Below, in pieces: positions 1 to 4,872 of a DNA stretch of 5,165 nucleotides (positions within the stretch are counted from its first letter, which is position 1; every line of letters begins with the position of its first letter). This DNA comes from Hyphomicrobiales bacterium (GTDB lineage Bacteria > Pseudomonadota > Alphaproteobacteria > Rhizobiales > Aestuariivirgaceae). Under the pieces are notes generated by a model. That model made no database searches, was not told the DNA's origin, and saw nothing but the letters and a program-made list of their open reading frames with translations. Position numbers and translations under genes: made by a program. Location: contig JAIBJH010000331.1 of assembly GCA_020029455.1 (NCBI GenBank), positions 1 to 5,165 on the forward strand, in the 5' to 3' direction.

Positions 1-209
1 ACCACATTGATCTTGCTGAGATCGAAGGAATGAACTTTCCAGTTCGGCATCTGCGCCATTTTCTTGTAGTCGCCGTGGGTCAGCGCATTGACGCCCTGGG
101 CGCCCGTCAACAAAGACTTTTTATCCAGCAATGAAATGGCCTTGTCGGTGTCCTCATCGACGATGGCCTGCCAGAATGACTTTTCGAGTGCGATGATCTG
201 CTGTTCCAT
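1..209 (-). CDS. NTF2-like (DUF4440/SnoaL-type) protein, N-terminal part
   Basis: The gene is cut by the left edge; 69 codons are visible from an ATG at 209-207. An AGGAG ribosome binding site (216-220, minus strand) lies 6 nt upstream and fixes the start. The protein opens with an amphipathic helix (EKSFWQAIVDEDTDKAISLL), then 'DKKSLLTGAQGV' and a short 'DYKKMAQ' helix before a beta strand. This is the usual opening of the cone-shaped NTF2/DUF4440 fold. Members range from small-molecule-binding proteins to isomerases and are often just annotated 'nuclear transport factor 2 family'. No catalytic residue can be assigned from this fragment and no signal peptide is visible, so it is probably cytoplasmic. 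It lies 52 bp downstream of the 86-codon gene on the same strand and no terminator-like hairpin with a T-run separates them, so co-transcription is likely. The fold assignment is by pattern recognition; the exact function is unknown. Confidence 0.82.
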   Translation of the reverse strand, partial: MEQQIIALEKSFWQAIVDEDTDKAISLLDKKSLLTGAQGVNALTHGDYKKMAQMPNWKVHSFDLSKINV

Positions 210-261
210 GGGCAACTCCTGTCATCAGAGTGATACCGGAATGAAACGCCTGGCCGGAACA

Positions 262-522
262 TCAGGTTCCAAGTCTCTCCGCAATCCCCTCCCACTCCTT
301 CTCGATGGTCTCGGCGCGCTTCCAATCCTTGCCGACGCGGCGGTACCAGTAGTCGCGGTTCTGGATGTCGCCCTCGATCCAGTGGGCCAGCGCATGGACG
401 AGGTCATATTCAAATGTCCCCTCTGCCTCCTGGCAGATGGCATGGGCCTTCTCCCACTCCGGCCCGAGCAGGAAACCGCCCTCCTTCAGCAGGTGCAAAG
501 CCGTCCTGGGTCTCGATTCCAT
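262..522 (-). CDS. Small conserved-type protein of unknown function (86 aa)
   Basis: I do not recognise a function. The frame has 86 codons from an ATG at 522-520, with AGGGAG (530-535, minus strand) 7 nt upstream as a good ribosome binding site. The protein is acidic and aromatic-rich, has no membrane segment or signal peptide, and is probably cytoplasmic. Its core, around residues 40-66, reads 'DLVHALAHWIEGDIQNRDYW' followed by 'YRRVGKDW'. I have a general memory of an H-x(3)-IEGD-x(4)-YWYRR-x-G pattern in small uncharacterised proteins of alphaproteobacteria, but I cannot verify it here. The codons are G/C-ending as in neighbouring genes, which supports real coding rather than a shadow of the overlapping plus-strand frame. 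It is the first gene of a probable two-gene unit with the NTF2-like gene and is divergent from kup. Confidence 0.8.
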   Translation of the reverse strand: MESRPRTALHLLKEGGFLLGPEWEKAHAICQEAEGTFEYDLVHALAHWIEGDIQNRDYWYRRVGKDWKRAETIEKEWEGIAERLGT

Positions 523-582
523 CGCAACACTCCCTCAACCATAGTTCGTGGCATGCTTTATGCCCCCGCATTAACCTGATGT

Positions 583-601
583 TTCATAACGATTTTATGA
601 A
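583..601. promoter_or_regulatory. AT-rich inverted repeat, possible operator
   Basis: TTCATAA (583-589) and TTATGAA (595-601) are perfect 7-bp inverted arms around a 5-bp spacer. The pairing extends by a further G:C pair (581 and 603) across one mismatch. The centre-to-centre distance of the arms is 12 bp, about one helical turn, which suits a dimeric regulator. It lies in the A/T-rich part of the divergent intergenic region, 61 bp from the 86-aa gene start and 136 bp from the kup start. There is no T-run, so it is not a terminator. The regulator is unknown. Confidence 0.35.
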
Positions 602-705
602 CCTGCAAAAATCGCGTCTAACCGCTGCCTATGGTAAGATTACGCTCCAGCCATGTCAGCATAGCAGTTTTCATCCGCGTTGACCGGGAGCATATCCGCC
701 CGCCT

Positions 706-720
706 TGCTGCACTGCAGCA
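706..720 (+). promoter_or_regulatory. 15-bp palindrome/hairpin directly before the kup ribosome binding site
   Basis: TGCTGCACTGCAGCA is a perfect 7-1-7 palindrome. In RNA it can fold as a 6-bp stem with a 3-nt loop. It ends 4 nt before the AGGAGA that serves kup. It could be a protein-binding site or a leader hairpin affecting translation; nothing in the sequence decides between these, or excludes chance. Confidence 0.3.
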
Positions 721-724
721 TAAC

Positions 725-730
725 AGGAGA
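725..730 (+). promoter_or_regulatory. kup ribosome binding site
   Basis: AGGAGA lies 6 nt before the ATG at 737. It decides the kup start: an in-frame TTG at 680 would add 19 residues with no family resemblance, and would put this Shine-Dalgarno sequence inside the gene. Confidence 0.75.
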
Positions 731-736
731 TTCATC

Positions 737-2710
737 ATGAGCATTACTGCTTCAAACACGGAGGCTCCGGACGATCCCGGGCTTTCAGGGCACGGCGCGG
801 ACCACCAGGTCCGGCCGGCTTCCTTCTGGATTCTGGCGCTCGGCGCCATCGGCGTCGTTTATGGCGACATCGGCACAAGCCCGCTTTATGCGCTGCGCGA
901 GGCGGTCAAGGCGGGCCTACACCAGGACGCCGTTGTGAATGAGACTCTCGTCCTCGGCGTCCTCTCGCTCATCATCTGGGCGCTCGTTCTTGTCGTCACC
1001 GTCAAATATGTCTTCATCCTGCTCAATGCCGACAACAAGGGCGAAGGCGGAACGCTTTCCCTGATGGCGCTGGCCCAGCGCGGGCGCGGCAAGTTCATCC
1101 CCATCATTCCCATTCTCGGCGTAGTAGGTGCGGCGCTGTTTTACGGCGATGCCATCATCACACCGGCCATCTCTGTGCTCTCGGCGGTCGAGGGCCTCAA
1201 CGTCGCCACTCCCGCCTTCGAGCCCTACATCATCTGGATATCGCTTGCCATCATCATTGCGCTGTTCGCGATGCAGTCGCGCGGCACTGCGGCAGTCGCC
1301 AAACTCTTCGGGCCCATAACGCTGGTCTGGTTCATCGCCATTGCCGCGTCCGGGATTTCGAACATCATGGACCGGCCTTCCGTGCTCATGGCCTTCAGCC
1401 CGACATATGCAATCACCTTCATGAGTTCCCACGGCATCATCGGCCTTGTGGTGCTTGGCGCGGTCTTCCTCGCCGTCACAGGCGCTGAGGCACTTTACGC
1501 AGACTTGGGCCATTTTGGCCGGGCGCCGATCAAATATGCCTGGCTTTTTGTCGTGCTGCCCTGTCTCACGCTCAACTATATCGGCCAGGGGGCGCTCGTG
1601 TTGAACCGGCCCGAAACTCTGGAAAATCCCTTTTTCTACATGGTGCCTCCATGGGCGCTGCTTCCCATGGTGGCGCTCGCCACGGCGGCGACCATCATTG
1701 CCAGCCAGGCCGTCATCACCGGCGCCTATTCCATGACGCGGCAGGCGGTGCAGCTTGGCCTCATGCCCCGGCTGTCCATCAACTTCACCTCGCATTCCAC
1801 CTCTGGGCAAATCTACATGCCGCAGGTGAACTGGCTGTTGCTGATCGGTGTCATCGTCCTGGTCTTTGCCTTCCAGACATCGTCCAACCTGTCGACGGCC
1901 TATGGCATTGCGGTGACGGGCACGATGATCGTGACGGCGCTTCTCGCCATCTTCGTCATCCATCTGCGCTGGCGCTGGTCGCTCATGGCAACGCTCCTGA
2001 TGATGGTGCCGCTCCTTGCCATCGATATCATCTTCTTCGGCGCCAACGCGCTCAAGATCGCCAATGGCGGCTGGATGCCCTTGGCGCTCGGTGCCTTCAT
2101 CATGTTCCTGATGATGACATGGCGCACGGGCGCACGGCAGGTTGCCGAGACGACCCGCGCTATGGAAGCCCCGCTTGAAACTGTGGTGAAGAGCCTTGCC
2201 AAGAGCGCTGTCCACCGCGTCAAGGGTACGGCCATTTACCTGACGCAGACGCCGGATGCGGCACCGACCTCGCTCATGCACAGCCTCAAGCATTTCCAGG
2301 GCCTGCATGAACACAACGCCATCGTCTGCGTGAGAACCAGCGACCATCCGGTGGTGGAGGACAAGACCCGCGTTTCGGTTACCAAGCTCTCCAAGGACTT
2401 TGCGCTGATCGATCTCCACTTCGGCTATATGGAAACGCCGGACGTGCCGAAGGCGCTGAAGTTCGCGAAATGGGCGGGCAGCGAGGCGGAGCTTGCCCGC
2501 ACCAGCTATGTGCTGTCGCGGCGCAGCTTGCAGTCATCGGGGCGCGTGGGCATGCCGTCGTGGCAGGATGCGGTGTTCATCTTCATGGCGCGCGCGGTCC
2601 ACGTTCCCCTCATCCTGAGGTGCGAGCGTATGCGAGCCTCGAAGGATGCGCCGCAAGGTTCATGCTTCGAGGCTTTGCTTCGCAAAGCACCTCAGCATGA
2701 GGGATTATGA
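737..2710 (+). CDS. kup: Kup-type low-affinity K+ transporter with a repeat-derived C-terminus
   Basis: An inner-membrane K+ uptake protein of the KUP/HAK/KT family, thought to import K+ with H+. The 657 residues include a ~28-residue soluble N-terminus, about 12 membrane segments to ~residue 462, and a cytoplasmic C-terminal domain. Family signatures are clear: YGDIGTSPLYALREAV at 42-57 (D44 aligns with E. coli D23), YGDAIITPAISVLSAVEG at 136-153, GAEALYADLGHFG at 249-261 with E251, and NLSTAYGIAVTGTM at 384-397. Where E. coli has YGE, this protein has YGD, as many homologues do. Residues 1-621 follow the family up to 'FIFMARAV'. The usual last ~25 residues, ending in a 'GRVVE.GTQV'-type strand, are absent. 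Instead 36 unrelated residues follow, almost all translated from a palindromic repeat, and stop at TGA 2708-2710. No remnant of the native tail is visible downstream. The membrane core is intact, so transport may survive. It overlaps the end of convergent msrB by 6 bp. Confidence 0.95.
   Translation: MSITASNTEAPDDPGLSGHGADHQVRPASFWILALGAIGVVYGDIGTSPLYALREAVKAGLHQDAVVNETLVLGVLSLIIWALVLVVTVKYVFILLNADNKGEGGTLSLMALAQRGRGKFIPIIPILGVVGAALFYGDAIITPAISVLSAVEGLNVATPAFEPYIIWISLAIIIALFAMQSRGTAAVAKLFGPITLVWFIAIAASGISNIMDRPSVLMAFSPTYAITFMSSHGIIGLVVLGAVFLAVTGAEALYADLGHFGRAPIKYAWLFVVLPCLTLNYIGQGALVLNRPETLENPFFYMVPPWALLPMVALATAATIIASQAVITGAYSMTRQAVQLGLMPRLSINFTSHSTSGQIYMPQVNWLLLIGVIVLVFAFQTSSNLSTAYGIAVTGTMIVTALLAIFVIHLRWRWSLMATLLMMVPLLAIDIIFFGANALKIANGGWMPLALGAFIMFLMMTWRTGARQVAETTRAMEAPLETVVKSLAKSAVHRVKGTAIYLTQTPDAAPTSLMHSLKHFQGLHEHNAIVCVRTSDHPVVEDKTRVSVTKLSKDFALIDLHFGYMETPDVPKALKFAKWAGSEAELARTSYVLSRRSLQSSGRVGMPSWQDAVFIFMARAVHVPLILRCERMRASKDAPQGSCFEALLRKAPQHEGL
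2606..2703. repeat. Two-hairpin palindromic repeat (REP/BIME-like) fused into the kup 3' end
   Basis: This ~98-bp element has outer inverted arms CCCTCATCCTGAGGTGC (2607-2623) and the complement of 2687-2703, matching at 16 of 17 positions. Each half also folds alone. Left hairpin: CATCCT (2611-2616) with AGGATG (2643-2648) and GAGG (2617-2620) with CCTC (2637-2640), with a 2-nt GA bulge. Right hairpin: CATGCT (2661-2666) with AGCATG (2694-2699), GAGG (2669-2672) with CCTC (2690-2693), and CTTTGC (2673-2678) with GCAAAG (2682-2687), with bulges TC and CA. The two units are inverted about a 12-nt linker. The words 'CCTCATCCTGAGG' and 'CCTCGAAGGATG' recall dispersed palindromes of Hyphomicrobiales genomes; that is memory, not a search. 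There is no T-run on either side, so it is not a typical terminator, but it begins 1 bp past the msrB stop and could stabilise that transcript's 3' end. Confidence 0.85.
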
Positions 2711-3187
2711 AGCCTCCGCAGCCGTGAAGATCAGCGCCACGCCGTTCATGCAATAGCGCAGCCCCGTGGGCGGCGGGCCATCTTCAAAGACATGGCCCAG
2801 ATGCCCGCCACAGCGGCGGCAGTGCACTTCCACACGCGTTGCGAACAGCGACTTGTCTTCCTTGGTGCCGATTGCATCGGGCAAATGGTCAAAGAAACTG
2901 GGCCAGCCTGTGCCGCTGTCATACTTCGTTTCCGAAGCATAGAGCGGAAGCGAGCAGCCGGCGCAGTTGAAGGTTCCCTTGCGATGCTCTTCGAGCAGCG
3001 CCGAGGTGAAGGGGCGCTCGGTCGCCTCTTCGCGCAGCGTTGCAAATTGCTCGGGAGAGAGGAGCTTGCGCCAGTCCTCTTCGGTCTTGGTGACTTCGAA
3101 TGTGCCCTCGGTGGCGGCCGATTGCTGCCGCAGGGCGGCCAGCGCCAATCCGGAGGCAGCCAGGGCAAGCAATGTTCTGCGTTTCAT
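2705..3187 (-). CDS. msrB: Exported peptide-methionine (R)-S-oxide reductase, MsrB
   Basis: Reduces methionine-R-sulfoxide in oxidised proteins. It has 160 residues from ATG 3187-3185, preceded 8 nt upstream by AAGGA (3196-3200, minus strand). An in-frame ATG at 3232 lacks the signal-peptide logic and is rejected. The N-terminus, MKRRTLLALAASGLALAAL, has a twin arginine and a hydrophobic stretch, pointing to Tat export and a periplasmic location, either cleaved or anchored. The SelR domain spans about 36-155. It has two zinc-binding CxxC pairs, C75/C78 and C123/C126, then GTGWPSFF (92-99), GHLGHVFEDGP (128-138) and the catalytic cysteine C146 in RYCMNG. Where some MsrBs have a resolving Cys in the GxGWPSF loop, T93 stands here, so recycling probably uses another thiol or reductant directly. 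It is convergent with kup (6-bp overlap) and lies 87 bp downstream of the MFS gene on the same strand; it may be co-transcribed or have its own promoter. Confidence 0.95.
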   Translation of the reverse strand: MKRRTLLALAASGLALAALRQQSAATEGTFEVTKTEEDWRKLLSPEQFATLREEATERPFTSALLEEHRKGTFNCAGCSLPLYASETKYDSGTGWPSFFDHLPDAIGTKEDKSLFATRVEVHCRRCGGHLGHVFEDGPPPTGLRYCMNGVALIFTAAEAS

Positions 3188-3274
3188 GTGTGCATTCCTT
3201 TGGCCTGCAACATAGTGCATCCCGCGCCTCAAGTGACACTCACAAACGCAACAAAGGCAGTCAAAGACCCGTGA

Positions 3275-4666
3275 TTAAACGTGTGTCCTTCCCGTAATGC
3301 TGGCCCCTGCCCCGGGCTGCAGCTTCACGTAACTGAATACCGACACCGCCGAGAGAACGGACACGGCCACAAGAGCGAAGGAAAAATCAGCGGCCACAAG
3401 TTCGCTGCGCCCAGAGAACCAGAGCCTGGCATCCAGCAGGAAGGCGGCAGCGGAAACGCCCACCGCAAGGAACAATTGCTGCGCCACGGTATAGAGTGCG
3501 TTGGCTCTCGCCATGTCCTGCATTTCGACATCGGCATAGGCCAGCGTGTTCAAGGCCGAGAACTGCAGCGAGCGGGTGAAGCCCGCCATTAGCAGCACGC
3601 TGAACATAATGGCATAGGCGGTTGTTGCGGTGAAAAGCCCCTGCACGGCAATCAGCGCGCAGCTCACAAGACCGTTCCAGATCAAGAGCCCCCGATAGCC
3701 AAAGCGGCGCACGATCGGCGCCACGGTGAACTTCATGAGAAGCGAGCCAATAGCCGATGCCAGGGTAACAAGCCCTGTCTCAAAGGCCGTGTAGCCAAAA
3801 CCCAGTTGCAGCATGAGCGGCACGAGGAAGGGCACGGCGCCGACCGCGATGCGGTAGAGGTTTCCGCCAATGACCGAGTAGCGAAAGGTGGGCAGGCGCA
3901 GCAAGCGCAGATCGAGGATGGGGGCCGGATGCCGTTTGGCGTGAAACCAGTAAGCCACAAGCAGCATAAGGCCTGTGAGGATCATCGCCCAGACCTGCCA
4001 GTCGGCGAAGATTCCGCGCTCGGCCACCGTCATGCCGAAGACAGCCAAGGTCAGGCCGAGGCCGGAGAGCAGAAAGCCCTTGATATCGAGCGGCGGCGGC
4101 ACTTCAGCCTTCACATTGGGCATGAGCCATGTCGCGAGGCCCAGCGCCAGAAAACCAAAGGGCAGGTTCATCCAGAAGATCCAGCGCCAATCGTAAGCCG
4201 TTGTAATAAAACCTCCAATTGGAGGACCAATGACGGGCCCGATGAGCGCCGGAATGGTGAGCCAGGCGATGGCATCGAGAAGTTCGGACTTCTGCACCGA
4301 GCGCAAAAGAATGATGCGCCCCACCGGCACCATCAAGGCGCCGCCCACGCCTTGCAGGCCGCGCGCGAAGATCAGCCATTCCAGGCTGTGGGCAAAGCCG
4401 CAGGCGACCGAGCCCGCCGTGAAGATGATGATGGCGAGGCGAAAGATGGTCCTGGCGCCAAAGCGATCCGCCAGCCAGCCGCTCACGGGCAAGACGACGG
4501 TGAGGCCCAGAAGATAGGTGGTGAAGGCAAGCTTCAGCGAAACGGGGCTGGTGCCCAGGTCTTTCGCAATGTCGGGCAGCGAGGTGGCGATGATGGTTGA
4601 ATCCATCTGCTCCATGAACAGCGCCGCAGCAATGGTAAGCGGAAGGATTCGGGAATTGAAGGACAT
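3275..4666 (-). CDS. MFS exporter, DHA2 (EmrB/QacA-like, 14-TM) family
   Basis: An inner-membrane proton-coupled efflux protein; the substrate cannot be read from the sequence. The chosen start, ATG 4666-4664, gives 463 residues and places the first helix (about 8-28, with D22 in MEQMDSTIIATSLP) right after the N-terminus, as in relatives. In-frame ATGs at 4678 and 4717 are possible but add residues with no family character; all three have weak ribosome binding sites (GGGGTG for the chosen one). About 14 hydrophobic segments are visible. MFS motif A is GWLADRFGAR (63-72), the motif-B region is RGLQGVGGALMVPVGR (102-117), and antiporter motif C is GPVIGPPIGG (143-152). E. coli EmrB is somewhat longer (about 510 residues). 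No EmrA-type membrane-fusion partner is nearby, so it may act alone. It is upstream of msrB on the same strand and divergent from the HD-domain gene. Codons 146-155 all end in A or T, unlike the rest. Confidence 0.92.
   Translation of the reverse strand: MSFNSRILPLTIAAALFMEQMDSTIIATSLPDIAKDLGTSPVSLKLAFTTYLLGLTVVLPVSGWLADRFGARTIFRLAIIIFTAGSVACGFAHSLEWLIFARGLQGVGGALMVPVGRIILLRSVQKSELLDAIAWLTIPALIGPVIGPPIGGFITTAYDWRWIFWMNLPFGFLALGLATWLMPNVKAEVPPPLDIKGFLLSGLGLTLAVFGMTVAERGIFADWQVWAMILTGLMLLVAYWFHAKRHPAPILDLRLLRLPTFRYSVIGGNLYRIAVGAVPFLVPLMLQLGFGYTAFETGLVTLASAIGSLLMKFTVAPIVRRFGYRGLLIWNGLVSCALIAVQGLFTATTAYAIMFSVLLMAGFTRSLQFSALNTLAYADVEMQDMARANALYTVAQQLFLAVGVSAAAFLLDARLWFSGRSELVAADFSFALVAVSVLSAVSVFSYVKLQPGAGASITGRTHV
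4202..4231 (-). other. Island of A/T-ending codons with a 14-bp palindrome inside the MFS gene
   Basis: Ten successive codons of the MFS gene (residues 146-155, in motif C) end in A or T: ATT GGT CCT CCA ATT GGA, then GGT TTT ATT ACA. Flanking codons mostly end in G or C. Within it, CCTCCAATTGGAGG (4212-4225) is a perfect 14-bp palindrome. It may be chance, a conversion tract or a binding site. Confidence 0.45.
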
Positions 4667-4726
4667 GCGGCACCCCATAGGATACTCACGCGCCGGAATG
4701 CATTGCAAATCACGCAATCCTCCAAT

Positions 4727-4822
4727 CGTTATCCCGGCGAACGGCGGGGCCGCCTCTATCGTCTCTATAGCGGAACTGCGTCAGGGGGTCCCGTGTCGCG
4801 CTTCGCTTGCACGGGATGACGG
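4727..4822. repeat. Second palindromic repeat, different family from the kup-side element
   Basis: The outer arms CGTTATCCCG (4727-4736) and CGGGATGACG (4812-4821) are inverted copies matching at 9 of 10 positions. Each end carries its own hairpin. On the left a decayed one, CCCG...CGGG (4733-4748), surrounds GCGAACGG. On the right CCCGTG (4790-4795) pairs with CACGGG (4810-4815), with GCG/CGC (4798-4800, 4804-4806) inside the loop. The 'GTCATCCCG...CGGGATGAC' ends resemble dispersed repeats common in Hyphomicrobiales intergenic DNA (from memory). The middle part (4750-4784) shows no structure I can name. Confidence 0.65.
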
Positions 4823-4858
4823 CTCAAGCGAGTTACACCCGTCGTTAATCATCCCCGT

Positions 4859-4872
4859 GCTGCAATAGCAGC
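4859..4872 (+). promoter_or_regulatory. Small hairpin abutting the HD-domain gene start codon
   Basis: GCTGC (4859-4863) and GCAGC (4868-4872) form a 5-bp stem with an AATA loop, ending immediately before the ATG at 4873. It occupies the place where a ribosome binding site should be; no AGGAG-like sequence is present. It could lower translation or be chance. Confidence 0.3.

Larger units (their letters stand above)
523..736. promoter_or_regulatory. Divergent intergenic region between the 86-aa gene and kup
   Basis: These 214 bp must hold the promoters of both the leftward small-gene pair and rightward kup. The part from 541 to 640 is clearly richer in A/T than its surroundings, as expected of a promoter region. 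A weak -10-like TAAGAT sits at 635-640 on the plus strand without a good -35. A TTGACC at 680-685 has no matching -10. I therefore do not place a transcription start. The two distinct structures in it are listed separately: the inverted repeat at 583-601 and the hairpin at 706-720. Confidence 0.5.
4667..4872. promoter_or_regulatory. Divergent intergenic region between the MFS and HD-domain genes
   Basis: These 206 bp separate the two divergent genes, so both promoters should be here. About 96 bp of it (4727-4822) is a palindromic repeat, leaving roughly 60 bp before the MFS start and 50 bp before the HD-domain start. I see no convincing -35/-10 pair in either direction, and no good Shine-Dalgarno sequence before the HD-domain gene. 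Confidence 0.5.

Noticed and set aside
88..579. 163-codon plus-strand frame over the two small genes
   Set aside because: It has no ribosome binding site or recognisable motif. The minus-strand frames have good Shine-Dalgarno sequences and family-like sequence.
680..736. TTG start at 680 extending kup by 19 residues
   Set aside because: The extension has no family resemblance, and AGGAGA at 725-730 fits the ATG at 737.
523..736. c-di-AMP (ydaO-type) riboswitch before the potassium transporter gene
   Set aside because: The leader is short, shows no match to that architecture, and c-di-AMP signalling is generally not expected in alphaproteobacteria.
917..2419. 500-codon open frame on the minus strand opposite kup
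   Set aside because: It is rich in H, R, D, E and G, has no fold-like pattern, and lies wholly antisense to an unmistakable Kup. It is a typical shadow of G/C-ending codons.
2606..2703. Palindrome as an intrinsic terminator of kup or msrB
   Set aside because: There is no T-run after the stem on either strand, and for kup the structure lies inside the reading frame. A role in 3' stability for msrB remains possible.
2792..3274. 160-codon plus-strand frame opposite msrB
   Set aside because: It is antisense to MsrB, whose zinc and catalytic motifs are complete.
3188..3274. Promoter for msrB from a TTGACT on the minus strand in the MFS-msrB gap
   Set aside because: The -35-like hexamer has no acceptable -10 at 16-18 bp, so I do not call it.
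3806..4600. 264-codon open frame on the plus strand opposite the MFS gene
   Set aside because: It has a low-complexity composition with no hydrophobic core, and is the complement of a clear 14-TM transporter.
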